A stretch of 64,000 nucleotides of DNA, from positions 1 through 64,000 of the forward strand of contig NZ_BCXD01000005.1 in NCBI RefSeq assembly GCF_001894925.1, given 5' to 3'. The translations under genes were made by a program, and so were the position numbers. How positions within the stretch are numbered: position 1 is the stretch's first letter; each line of letters begins with the position of its first letter. The stretch comes from Rhodococcus rhodnii NBRC 100604. Lineage in GTDB: Bacteria; Actinomycetota; Actinomycetes; Mycobacteriales; Mycobacteriaceae. Shown here piece by piece: positions 19,318-27,238 of the stretch. The notes beneath the pieces were generated by a model that was not told the DNA's origin, ran no database searches, and was given only the letters and a program-made list of their open reading frames with translations.

Positions 19318-19722
19318 TCAGTGCCCCGCGAACGTGTTGTAGAGGATGCGGCCCGCGCCGGGGATCATCACGACGAACCACACGCCGAGGACGACCCAGA
19401 GCATCACGCGCTGGTACTGCGGTCCCTTGGACCAGAAGTCCACGAGCATCACGCGGATACCGTTGAGCGCGTGGTACAGCACTGCGGCCACGAGCCCGAT
19501 CTCCATGAGCCCGACGATCGGATTCTTGTACGTTTCGATGATCCGGTCGTACGTGTCGGGATCGACGCGCACGAGGGCGGTGTCGAGCACGTGCACGAAC
19601 AGGAAGAAGAAGGTCAGTACGCCAGTGATCCGGTGAAGTACCCAGGACCACATACCGGGATCGCCCCGGTAGAGCGACCGCGTGCGCTCCCGCTTGGGAG
19701 CGGCTTCAGCCGTGGTTGTCAT
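19318..19722 (-). CDS. sdhC: Succinate dehydrogenase cytochrome b556 subunit SdhC
   Basis: A 134-residue three-helix anchor. MWSWVLHRITGVLTFFFLFVH holds the conserved HRxTG and the first helix, and LYHALNGIRVMLVDF carries the second family motif. First gene of sdhCDAB. TTGGAGG lies about 10 bases before the ATG. Upstream is a 291-base regulatory region shared with cdd, including a possible iron box. Confidence 0.93.
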   Translation of the reverse strand: MTTTAEAAPKRERTRSLYRGDPGMWSWVLHRITGVLTFFFLFVHVLDTALVRVDPDTYDRIIETYKNPIVGLMEIGLVAAVLYHALNGIRVMLVDFWSKGPQYQRVMLWVVLGVWFVVMIPGAGRILYNTFAGH

Positions 19723-20013
19723 CGAGTGCTATGCCTCCAACGTCTTTGGTGGACGGGCGAGCCGTGGGGCTGTGGGCCACTCGTGCCGAAGCGCCTGGCG
19801 CATCGGTGACATTCGACCCTGATTTCGAGCATGACTCGACACCATCCTGAACCGACTTCACTGAACTCTAAACCCAAGAGAATCGGCGGAACTAATTCGC
19901 TCCCCGATTCGTACCCGCGGGGTCCGGCAAATGAGGTTTGCCTAACCGAATGGCGGGAGGGCTCAACGGGTTCGGTGTGCCGCGTCCGTCACACCGTGCC
20001 AGGATATGTGGTC
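19723..20013. promoter_or_regulatory. Divergent sdhC/cdd regulatory region
   Basis: No gene is seen. The stretch 19830-19950 is less GC-rich than its surroundings. It holds an inverted repeat GAATCGG/CCGATTC (19880-19910), a minus-strand TAGAGT (19865-19870) that could serve sdhC with a ~140-base leader, a GGATAT (20002-20007) 6 bases before the cdd ATG, and the iron-box candidate listed separately. Confidence 0.5.
19932..19950. promoter_or_regulatory. Candidate IdeR/DtxR iron box
   Basis: TGAGGTTTGCCTAACCGAA matches the 19-base mycobacterial consensus TTAGGTTAGGCTAACCTAA at 15 positions, with both AGGTT and CTAACC half-site cores kept. It is 210 bases upstream of sdhC and 64 bases upstream of cdd. 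Orientation towards sdhC is inferred from the known iron-dependent control of succinate dehydrogenase in related genera. Confidence 0.45.
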
Positions 20014-20415
20014 ATGGTGGCAGTAGAGTGGGATGTGTTGCGGCGCAAAGCGCATGACATCGCGGCGGGCGCGTGGGCACCCTATTCGGGGTTCCCCGTG
20101 GGTGCTGCCGCACTCGTCGACGACGGCCGAATCGTCGTGGGATGCAATGTGGAGAATGTCTCATACGGACTCGGGCTGTGCGCCGAATGTGTACTGGTCG
20201 GTAACTTGTTCACCTCCGGTGGCGGGCGTCTGATCGCCCTCGCATGCGTCGACTCCGACGGCGCCGTTCTCATGCCGTGCGGGCGCTGCCGGCAGGTGCT
20301 CCACGAGCACGGAGGCCCGGGCCTCCTCGTCGATCATCGCGCCGGGCCGGTACCCCTGTCAGCGCTTCTGCCCGACGCGTTCGGGCCCGACGAGGCGGGC
20401 AGGCTGACCCGATGA
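20014..20415 (+). CDS. cdd: Cytidine deaminase
   Basis: A 133-residue zinc enzyme deaminating cytidine and deoxycytidine to uridine forms. Zinc ligands and the proton shuttle Glu are in GLCAECVLV and MPCGRCRQVL. YSGFPVGAAAL and GCNVENVSYGLG are the usual substrate motifs. Length is that of the homotetrameric type. Its stop overlaps the deoA start as ATGA. It begins the pyrimidine/purine nucleoside salvage cluster cdd-deoA-add. Confidence 0.95.
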   Translation: MVAVEWDVLRRKAHDIAAGAWAPYSGFPVGAAALVDDGRIVVGCNVENVSYGLGLCAECVLVGNLFTSGGGRLIALACVDSDGAVLMPCGRCRQVLHEHGGPGLLVDHRAGPVPLSALLPDAFGPDEAGRLTR

Positions 20416-21734
20416 GCGGCGACGCGTTCGACGCGGTGTCCGTCGTCGTCGCCAAACGCGACGGCGCCGAGCTGTCGACGGCGCAGATCGACTGGATCGT
20501 CGACGCCTACACCCGCGGCGATCGCGTCGCCGACGAGCAGATGGCGGCCCTCGCGATGGCGATCTGCCTGCGCGGGATGACCCGGCGCGAGACCGCGGAC
20601 TGGACCGCGGCGATGGTGCGCTCCGGCACCCGGCTCGACTTCCCCGGCCTCACGCGGCCCACCGTCGACAAGCACTCGACGGGCGGTGTGGGCGACAAGA
20701 TCACGCTCCCGCTCGCGCCCCTCGTCGCGGCGTGCGGCGCCGCGGTGCCGCAACTGTCCGGGCGCGGGCTCGGGCACACCGGCGGGACGCTCGACAAGCT
20801 CGAATCCCTCGCCGGCTGGCGCGCCGATCTCACCGTCGACCGGATGCGTGCCGCGCTCGCCGATCCCGGGGTGGGCGCTGTCGTCGCCGCGGCGACCGAG
20901 GATCTCGCACCGGCCGACCGCAAGCTGTACGCGCTGCGCGACGTCACGGGCACCGTCGAATCGATCCCACTCATCGCGAGCTCGATCATGAGCAAGAAGA
21001 TCGCCGAGGGGACGGGCGCGCTCGTGCTCGACGTCAAGGTCGGCTCCGGCGCGTTCATGAAGACCGCCGACGCCGCGCGCGAACTCGCGGTCGCGATGGT
21101 CGAACTCGGCGCGGACGCGGGCGTCGCGACGAGTGCGTTGCTCACCGACATGTCCACACCGCTCGGCGCCACCGTCGGCAACGCCCTCGAGGTCCGCGAG
21201 TCGTGCGAGGTCCTCGAAGGCGGCGGGCCGGCCGACGTCGTCGAGCTCACCCTCGCGCTCGCCCGGGAGATGCTGGCGGCCGCGGGGCTGGACGCGGTCG
21301 ATCCGGCCGACGTCCTGCGCAGCGGCGCGGCGTACGACCGCTGGCGGGCCATGGTGCGCTTCCAGGGCGGTGATCCCGACGCGCCGCTGCCGACCGCGCG
21401 GCACACCGACATCGTCACCGCCGACGCCGACGGCGTCGTGACGGCGATCGACGCGCTGCCCGTCGGGCTCGCGGCGTGGCGGCTCGGCGCGGGTCGCGAA
21501 CGGCAGGGCGATCCGGTGCAGGCGGGGGCGGGCGTCGAGATCCACGCCGCGATCGGGGACGCGGTGCGCCGCGGCGACACCCTGTTCACGATGCACACCG
21601 ACACCCCGGAGTACTTCGACGCCGCCCGCGAACGGCTCACCGCGGCGGTGACCCTCGGCGCCCACACCTCCGAACGGCGCGCCCCCGAACGACGCGCCCT
21701 CGTGATCGAGCGGATCGGCGGGTCCGGGCGTTAA
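20412..21734 (+). CDS. deoA: Thymidine phosphorylase
   Basis: A 440-residue enzyme splitting thymidine (and deoxyuridine) with phosphate into base and deoxyribose-1-phosphate. It has the glycosyltransferase family 3 N-terminal helices (ADEQMAALAMAICLRGMT), the phosphate loop DKHSTGGVGDK, SGRGLGHTGGTLDKLE, and SSIMSKKIAEGTGAL with the catalytic residues. C-terminal QAGAGVEIHAAIGDAVRRGD is the pyrimidine phosphorylase C domain. Translation is coupled to cdd by a 4-base overlap. Confidence 0.96.
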   Translation: MSGDAFDAVSVVVAKRDGAELSTAQIDWIVDAYTRGDRVADEQMAALAMAICLRGMTRRETADWTAAMVRSGTRLDFPGLTRPTVDKHSTGGVGDKITLPLAPLVAACGAAVPQLSGRGLGHTGGTLDKLESLAGWRADLTVDRMRAALADPGVGAVVAAATEDLAPADRKLYALRDVTGTVESIPLIASSIMSKKIAEGTGALVLDVKVGSGAFMKTADAARELAVAMVELGADAGVATSALLTDMSTPLGATVGNALEVRESCEVLEGGGPADVVELTLALAREMLAAAGLDAVDPADVLRSGAAYDRWRAMVRFQGGDPDAPLPTARHTDIVTADADGVVTAIDALPVGLAAWRLGAGRERQGDPVQAGAGVEIHAAIGDAVRRGDTLFTMHTDTPEYFDAARERLTAAVTLGAHTSERRAPERRALVIERIGGSGR

Positions 21735-21737
21735 CGT
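21732..21737 (+). promoter_or_regulatory. Putative -10 element of add
   Basis: TAACGT overlaps the deoA stop codon and ends 6 bases before the add ATG, so add may be made from its own leaderless message inside the cluster. Confidence 0.5.
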
Positions 21738-21743
21738 CGTGCC

Positions 21744-22856
21744 ATGACGCACTCGGAGCGCACATCCGCACAGTCCACGGTCGACATCGCCGCGCTGCCC
21801 AGCGTCCCCAAGGTGCTGCTGCACGATCACCTCGACGGCGGGCTGCGGCCCGCGACGGTCCTCGAACTCGCGGGGGAGTGCGGCTACACCGCCCTTCCCG
21901 CCGGCACCGCCGACGGCCTCGCGACGTGGTTTCGCGAGGCGGCCGACAGCGGCTCGCTCGAGCGCTACCTCGAGACGTTCGAGCACACCGTCGCCGTCAT
22001 GCAGACCCCCGCCGGGCTCGAACGCGTCGCCCGCGAGTGCGCGGTGGATCTCGCCGACGACGGCGTCGTCTACGCGGAGGTCCGCTTCGCTCCCGAACAG
22101 CACCTCGACCGTGGACTGACGCTCGACGAGGTCGTCGAGCACGTCCTCGCCGGGCTGCGGTCGGGCGAGTCGCAGGCGCAGGCGTCCGGCCGGCGGATCC
22201 GGGTGGGTCTGCTGCTCACGGCGATGCGCCACGCCGCACGGTCGCGCGAGATCGCCGAACTCGCAGTCCGCTTCCGCGACCGCGGCGTCGTCGGCTTCGA
22301 CATCGCGGGCGCCGAGGCCGGCAACCCGCCCAGCCGGCACCTCGACGCGTTCGAGTACATGCGAGACGCCAATGCACACTTCACGATCCACGCGGGGGAG
22401 GCGTTCGGGCTGCCGTCGATCCACGAGGCGATCGCGTTCTGCGGGACCGACCGGCTCGGCCACGGCGTCCGCATCACCGACGACATCGACCTCGGACCGG
22501 GCGGCGAGGCGCGGCTCGGGCGCCTCGCGAACTACGTCCGCGACAAGCGGATTCCGCTCGAACTGTGCCCGAGCTCCAACGTGCAGACCGGGGCCGTCGA
22601 CGCCCTCGAGAACCACCCGTTCGATCTGCTCGCGCGGTTGCGGTTCCGCGTCACGGTCAACACCGACAACCGGCTCATGAGCGACACGAGCATGAGTCGC
22701 GAGATGGCGCGGCTCGTCGAGACCTTCGGGTACGGCTGGCCCGATCTCGAACGGTTCACCATCAACGCGATGAAGTCGGCGTTCCTGCCGTTCGATCAGC
22801 GGCTGGCGATCATCGACGACGTCATCAAGCCGGGCTACGCCGTCGTGATGGGCTGA
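21744..22856 (+). CDS. add: Adenosine deaminase
   Basis: A 370-residue zinc TIM-barrel enzyme converting adenosine to inosine. Metal ligands and catalytic residues are in [13 protein letters not shown] (HxH), [10 protein letters not shown] (His and Glu), DRLGHGVRI and [14 protein letters not shown] (Asp). [13 protein letters not shown] is also typical. It completes a cdd-deoA-add salvage cluster in the same gene order as Rv3315c-Rv3313c. It is convergent with the next gene. Confidence 0.96.
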   Translation: MTHSERTSAQSTVDIAALPSVPKVLLHDHLDGGLRPATVLELAGECGYTALPAGTADGLATWFREAADSGSLERYLETFEHTVAVMQTPAGLERVARECAVDLADDGVVYAEVRFAPEQHLDRGLTLDEVVEHVLAGLRSGESQAQASGRRIRVGLLLTAMRHAARSREIAELAVRFRDRGVVGFDIAGAEAGNPPSRHLDAFEYMRDANAHFTIHAGEAFGLPSIHEAIAFCGTDRLGHGVRITDDIDLGPGGEARLGRLANYVRDKRIPLELCPSSNVQTGAVDALENHPFDLLARLRFRVTVNTDNRLMSDTSMSREMARLVETFGYGWPDLERFTINAMKSAFLPFDQRLAIIDDVIKPGYAVVMG

Positions 22857-22880
22857 GTGAGGCCCGCGCGGGGCCGGTGC

Positions 22881-24200
22881 TCACTCGGTGTGGTCGAGCC
22901 GCGTCTCGAACTCCTGCTCGAGGTCGCGCCACGCCTGCGACTCCTGATCGAACGGGGCGCTCGGCGCGAGCCGCGACGGATCCGGCTCCAACAGGAACGA
23001 CACGTACCAGCCGAGCGGGGTCGAGGTCGCGAGCGCGATGTCGACGGCGTCGTCGCCAGCGAAATCCGCTGCATCGGTGAACAGTTCGACGGCGAGCTCG
23101 AGTTGCTCGGTGTCGACGGCGGTGGGGCCGTCGGCGAGATCGTCGGCGATCCCCGGCAGGACGTAGACGTTGTCGTCGGAGACCTCGATCTCGAGCGAGC
23201 CGTCGACCGCCGCGATCTGCACCTGCTCGTACGTGCTCACGCGCGCGAGTGCGTGGTCGTGGTTGTCGGCGAGGAAGCGGGCGAGTGCCCGTTCCGTCGT
23301 GAACACGAAGATCCGGCCTGCGTTGCCGAGGAAGACGGCGTCGTCGCCGACGTAGCAGCGGAGCGTGAACAGTTCCTGGCCGGTCGTGATGATGCGGATG
23401 GGATCGATGCCCACCTCGCCCCAGAAGCCGCCGTCGTCCTCGTCGGCTTCGTCCTCGTCGACGGTGCCCCGAAGGACGGGCGCGACGGGTGCGGCGGCTA
23501 TGTCGCTGCGCGTGCCGTCGTCCTCGTCGTCGTCGTCCGCGTCGATCTCGAGGTCGTCGTCGAACTCGTCGGTGTCGTCCTCGGTCGTCGTCGTGTTCTC
23601 GTCGGCGGCGACGATCTCGGCCTCGGCGACGGCGAGTGCCTCGGCATCGACCTCGGGCGAGGCGAGGACGTCGTCGATCGCGTCGAGGACGGCGTCCCAC
23701 CCCTGGGCGATGGCACCGCCGATGCGATCCCACGCGGCCTCGCCCTCACGGCCGACGAAGGCGTCCGGGCCGGCGCCGAGCGAGCGGAACACGAGATTGG
23801 ACGCGAAGAACTTGGTGACATCGTCGAGTTCGCAGACGTCGCCGATGGTGCGTGCCATGTCGAGTGTCTCGCCGAGTTCGGTGACGACGTCGGCGCTCGG
23901 GTCGCTCGCCGCGAGTTCCGGAACGCCGATGAGATCGAAGCGGAACCGGTCCTCGGGCTCGAACTCGGGCGCGCCGAGCGCGGTCACGAGCTTCCACGAC
24001 GGGTGTTCGACGAGGTCGTTGTCGTCGTTCGTGCGGACGAAGGCGGCCAGCTCGGCGGTCGACTCGAACCCGTAGAGGTCCTCGTCGTGACCGAGCAGCG
24101 CCTCCCACTCGTCGTCGCCCTCGCGCCACGAGGGGGCCCACAGCGTGACGTAGTCGCCGTCGGTCAGCCCGAGTTCGATGGGAACGATGTCGCCAGCCAT
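22881..24200 (-). CDS. Conserved acidic protein (Rv3311-like), function unknown
   Basis: A 439-residue soluble protein with no enzymatic motif that I recognise. The N-terminal half starts VPIELGLTDGDYVTLWAPSW. A very acidic, low-complexity segment (about residues 195-250, e.g. TDEFDDDLEIDADDDDEDDG) links it to a C-terminal half that includes WGEVGIDPIRIITTG and VFTTERALARFLADN. Position and architecture suggest the conserved actinobacterial protein I recall as Rv3311, sometimes mislabelled 'primosomal protein'. The acidic linker could mediate binding to basic partners. No membrane segment or signal peptide. Confidence 0.7.
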   Translation of the reverse strand: MAGDIVPIELGLTDGDYVTLWAPSWREGDDEWEALLGHDEDLYGFESTAELAAFVRTNDDNDLVEHPSWKLVTALGAPEFEPEDRFRFDLIGVPELAASDPSADVVTELGETLDMARTIGDVCELDDVTKFFASNLVFRSLGAGPDAFVGREGEAAWDRIGGAIAQGWDAVLDAIDDVLASPEVDAEALAVAEAEIVAADENTTTTEDDTDEFDDDLEIDADDDDEDDGTRSDIAAAPVAPVLRGTVDEDEADEDDGGFWGEVGIDPIRIITTGQELFTLRCYVGDDAVFLGNAGRIFVFTTERALARFLADNHDHALARVSTYEQVQIAAVDGSLEIEVSDDNVYVLPGIADDLADGPTAVDTEQLELAVELFTDAADFAGDDAVDIALATSTPLGWYVSFLLEPDPSRLAPSAPFDQESQAWRDLEQEFETRLDHTE

Positions 24201-24206
24201 GGCCGA

Positions 24207-24212
24207 AGCCTA
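24207..24212 (-). promoter_or_regulatory. Putative -10 element of the Rv3311-like gene
   Basis: TAGGCT on the minus strand ends 6 bases before the ATG, the leaderless geometry. Confidence 0.5.
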
Positions 24213-24264
24213 TCGACCCGGACGCCGAATCAGTAGCGGGGTTCGGTCACTCCGGTCACTCGGG

Positions 24265-24597
24265 TCACCGGGGCGGATCGGCGAAGTCGTCGGCGAACGT
24301 CGCCATCAGCTGCTCGCGGTGTGCCGAGGCGTCGGCGGCGGCACGCGAGGCGGTCTGCGTCACGAGCATCGCGACGTGGGCGGCGTCGTGGCGTGCGACG
24401 GCGTCGTCGATCCACAGCCCGACGAGCGCGCCGTTGCCGTCGACCTCGGCCGTCACGAGCCCGTCGGGGCTGCTCGCGCGCCCACGGACGCCCTGCAGAT
24501 CGCCGAGGGCCTGGTCGAGTACCGCGACCTGGTTCTGGACCCGCTCGACGATCGCGTCGATGTCCGGGGCGCCGGGTGCGGGCTGTGGTGTCGTCAT
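24265..24597 (-). CDS. YbaB/EbfC-family protein (EspL-like)
   Basis: A 110-residue protein. An N-terminal helix (IDAIVERVQNQVAVLDQALG) leads into the YbaB-type strand pattern, with LVTAEVDGNGALVGLWID followed by a long amphipathic helix. YbaB proteins bind DNA as dimers; EspL of the ESX-1 locus has this fold, so such genes often accompany type VII secretion substrates. Its ATG overlaps the stop of the preceding gene (ATGA), indicating coupling. Last gene of a four-gene minus-strand operon with an NlpC/P60 peptidase. Confidence 0.7.
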   Translation of the reverse strand: MTTPQPAPGAPDIDAIVERVQNQVAVLDQALGDLQGVRGRASSPDGLVTAEVDGNGALVGLWIDDAVARHDAAHVAMLVTQTASRAAADASAHREQLMATFADDFADPPR

Positions 24598-24938
24598 ACG
24601 GGCCTCATCCAGCTCGTGGGTGCGCTCTCGGCTTCGTCCTGGGAGCGTTGCGTCTCGGCGACCTGGGCGCGCGTGGGCAGTCCGAGCCGGTCGAGGATGT
24701 CGCCCGGAACGCCGGCGCGGGCGAGATCGTCGCGACGGCGCGCACCCGCCTCGAGGGCCGAGCGCCGGCACAGTTCGAGGATCTCGTCGGCGAGCCGTGT
24801 GCCGCCGTAGCGCAGCTCGCGCGGGTCGATCCGGATCGCGAGCGGCAGTCCCTGCTCGGTGGTGCGCACCGTGACGGTCCTGGCACGGTTGCTCACGGCC
24901 GCCGTCGCGGGCGGTGCGGGTGGGGGAGTGGGAAACAC
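24594..24938 (-). CDS. Second YbaB-like protein in T7SS-linked operon
   Basis: A 114-residue protein. After a Pro/Ala-rich start (FPTPPPAPPATAAVSN) it has RTVTVRTTEQGLPLAIRIDP and then a helix ADEILELCRRSALEAGARRR, the order of a YbaB core. The C-terminal 35 residues are polar. The GTG start is chosen because upstream sequence loses this character; start confidence is moderate. It could pair with the following YbaB protein as a heterodimer. Confidence 0.5.
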   Translation of the reverse strand: MFPTPPPAPPATAAVSNRARTVTVRTTEQGLPLAIRIDPRELRYGGTRLADEILELCRRSALEAGARRRDDLARAGVPGDILDRLGLPTRAQVAETQRSQDEAESAPTSWMRPV

Positions 24939-24994
24939 GGGGCTCCGATCGGTCGACGGGCGGGGACGGCGGGGAACGTGTTCGGGCCGGGCGA

Positions 24995-26146
24995 TCACGT
25001 GGTCGGGCGGTAGAAGCCCATGAACGCCATGCCGCTGTTCGTGGTGCGGATCGGCCCGACCGAGACGGGATCTCCTGCCTCGACGAGCTGTCCGTTGCCG
25101 ATGACCATCGCGACGTGGCCGTCCCACACCGCGAGGTCACCGGCCATGAGTTCGTTCGAGTCGACCGGGATGCCGACGTTCTGCTCCTGCGCGAGGCGCG
25201 GCAGGCCCACGCCCGCCTCGCCGTAGGCCCATTGCGTCAGACCGCTGCAGTCGAGGCCCTGGCCGGGGGTGGTGCCGCCCCACACGTACGGGACGCCCTG
25301 CTGCGAGAGGGCGTTGCGTACGGCGTCCGCGGCGGCCTGGTTCGGGGCGATCGCCGTGGTTCCGTCGGGCAGGACGACCCGAACGCCCTCGCCGCGGTCC
25401 GCGGCACCGCTCGTGCCCGTGGCCGCGGAACCGGGGGCGGCGCCCACCGCTGCTGCCGCCGGGGAGACGCGCGAATCGGACGGGGCGAAGAGCCCCGAGA
25501 TGCCCGACGTGCCGGAGCCGCCGAGCGCCGAGGCCGCCGTCGTGGTCGCGGCGCTCAGCGGGCTCGCGGGGGCTGCGGCGGCCGTGGTGGTGGCAACGCC
25601 CGTGGCCGCCGCTGCACTCGTCGTCGCGGCGCCGCCGGGCGGTTCGGGGACGGCGACGGGGGTGCACGCGCGCATCGCGGCGGTGTAGCCGTCGAGTTCG
25701 GACCGCACGCGCGCCACGACGGCCGAGGCGCGAGAGAGGTGTTCGAGCGCGAGCGAGACGAGGACGCCGAGGCCGGCCGGCGTGGCGAGCGCGGGGAGGG
25801 CTGCCGTGGCGACCTGCACGAACGACTGCGCGATGGCGCGCAGCTCTTCCGTTCCTGCGCGGATGCACTCGGCGGCCTCGGCGACGATCGCGGCCATCTC
25901 CTCGCCGCGGTCGGCGATCGCGGTGGCGGACCGCTGCGCCTCCTCGGTCCGGACCAGTGCGGCCGTCGCGGCGGTGCCGTTCCACTCGCCGTGGACTGCG
26001 GCGACGGCGCGGCGTCCGGAGTCGTGGACGCGCTCGACGGTGGCGGATGCGCTGCGCAGTGCATCCGCGGGGCCACCGCCCGGCAGGACACCCGTGCCCA
26101 GGGTGTCGGCGAGATCGAGGATCGGTTTCGCGAGCAGATCGATCAT
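24995..26146 (-). CDS. NlpC/P60 (C40) peptidase with WXG100-like N-terminal domain
   Basis: A 383-residue protein. Residues 1-155 are helical and contain a WxG turn (HGEWNG, W55-G57), as in type VII secretion WXG100/EspB-like helical hairpins. A long Ala/Thr/Ser/Gly linker (about 160-255) follows. The C-terminal NlpC/P60 domain (about 275-383) has catalytic Cys300 in GLDCSGLTQWAYG and His344 in WDGHVAMVIGNG. Such enzymes cut the D-Glu-mDAP bond of peptidoglycan stems. There is no Sec signal peptide, which supports export by a type VII system encoded elsewhere. It is preceded by an EspC-like gene. Confidence 0.85.
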   Translation of the reverse strand: MIDLLAKPILDLADTLGTGVLPGGGPADALRSASATVERVHDSGRRAVAAVHGEWNGTAATAALVRTEEAQRSATAIADRGEEMAAIVAEAAECIRAGTEELRAIAQSFVQVATAALPALATPAGLGVLVSLALEHLSRASAVVARVRSELDGYTAAMRACTPVAVPEPPGGAATTSAAAATGVATTTAAAAPASPLSAATTTAASALGGSGTSGISGLFAPSDSRVSPAAAAVGAAPGSAATGTSGAADRGEGVRVVLPDGTTAIAPNQAAADAVRNALSQQGVPYVWGGTTPGQGLDCSGLTQWAYGEAGVGLPRLAQEQNVGIPVDSNELMAGDLAVWDGHVAMVIGNGQLVEAGDPVSVGPIRTTNSGMAFMGFYRPTT

Positions 26147-26150
26147 CGCG

Positions 26151-26483
26151 TCACACCTCCATCGTGGCGGAGAGCGCGGCCGTGCCGGAGAGGGCGGTCG
26201 CGGTCGCGTCGTCGGTGCCGGTGTACGCGGACACGCTCGCGTCGGCGGCGGCGCTCACGCCGGAAAACACCGCCGACAGCCGCTCGATCGAGCAGACGTG
26301 ATCGGCATGCGCCGCGGCGAAAGCAGCCACGAAGTCTCCGCCCACCAGCCCGAACACCGGTCCCAGCAGTGCCGGTCCTGCCGCCGCGGCCGTCGCCGCG
26401 GCTCCGAGCAAGTCCCCGGCGACGGCTGCCGCGGCGGCGGAGAAGTCGGCCACCGCGCCGGTGTCGACGTCGAGATCGGTCAT
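26151..26483 (-). CDS. EspC-like type VII secretion substrate (DUF2580-like)
   Basis: A 110-residue, alanine-rich, two-helix protein. The predicted turn lies near residues 38-48 (PALLGPVFGLVGG) and the second helix ends in SAYTGTDD. Y87-D91 fits the YxxxD/E secretion signal of type VII substrates. Composition and size match the 'type VII secretion target' family. Paired with the WxG-bearing NlpC/P60 protein 4 bases downstream, it would supply the tail signal while the partner supplies the WxG turn. No ESX core gene is in the window. Confidence 0.65.
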   Translation of the reverse strand: MTDLDVDTGAVADFSAAAAAVAGDLLGAAATAAAAGPALLGPVFGLVGGDFVAAFAAAHADHVCSIERLSAVFSGVSAAADASVSAYTGTDDATATALSGTAALSATMEV

Positions 26484-26599
26484 CGAAGCCCCCCAGTAGA
26501 TCGAGTCCCACCCGCTGCCGATCGGCTCCTGCGTCGATCGGGCACCTCACACTAGTGTGACGCAGCTGCCGTGCATTCGGTTCCCCGGCTGTCGGCCGA

Positions 26600-26605
26600 T
26601 ATTCT
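26600..26605 (+). promoter_or_regulatory. Putative -10 element of upp
   Basis: TATTCT ends 6 bases before the upp ATG. No ribosome site is present between them. Confidence 0.55.
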
Positions 26606-26611
26606 GCGCCC

Positions 26612-27235
26612 ATGAACACACGCGTTGTCGACCACCCGCTCGCCGCGACTCTCCTCACGACGCTGCGCGACTCTCGCACCGACAACGCGGCGTTCCGGGC
26701 CGCGCTGCGGAGCCTGACCCACATGCTCGTCTACGAGGCCATGCGGGACGCGCCGGTGGCCCGGTTCGACGTCGAGACACCGCTCACGACGACCGACGGA
26801 TTCGCCCTCGCGAACCCGCCGCTGCTCGTGCCCGTGTTGCGAGCGGGGCTCGGCATGGTCGACACCGCGTCGCAGCTCGTGCCGCAGGCGGGGGTCGGCT
26901 TCGTCGGCATCGCCCGCGACGAGGAGACGCACCAGCCCGTGCCGTACCTCGAGTCGCTGCCGGCGGATCTCTCGCCCACGCCCGTGTACGTCCTCGACCC
27001 GATGCTCGCGACGGGCGGCTCGATGCTCCACACCATCGAGCTTCTCGTCGCCCGCGGTGCGGCGGACATCACGGCGGTGTGCGTCGTCGCGGCTCCCGAG
27101 GGCGTCGCGGCACTCGAGGCGAGCGGCCATCCCGTCCGGCTCGTCACCGCTGCCGTGGACGCGGGCCTCGACGACGACGCCTACATCGTCCCGGGACTGG
27201 GCGACGCGGGCGATCGTCAGTTCGGTCCGCGCTGA
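26612..27235 (+). CDS. upp: Uracil phosphoribosyltransferase
   Basis: A 207-residue salvage enzyme making UMP from uracil and PRPP. The PRPP-binding loop is in [20 protein letters not shown], and [13 protein letters not shown] and the C-terminal uracil site ([13 protein letters not shown]) are intact. It probably recycles uracil released downstream of the cdd step. It is convergent with pmmB with only 3 bases between the stops. Confidence 0.97.
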   Translation: MNTRVVDHPLAATLLTTLRDSRTDNAAFRAALRSLTHMLVYEAMRDAPVARFDVETPLTTTDGFALANPPLLVPVLRAGLGMVDTASQLVPQAGVGFVGIARDEETHQPVPYLESLPADLSPTPVYVLDPMLATGGSMLHTIELLVARGAADITAVCVVAAPEGVAALEASGHPVRLVTAAVDAGLDDDAYIVPGLGDAGDRQFGPR

Positions 27236-27238
27236 CCT

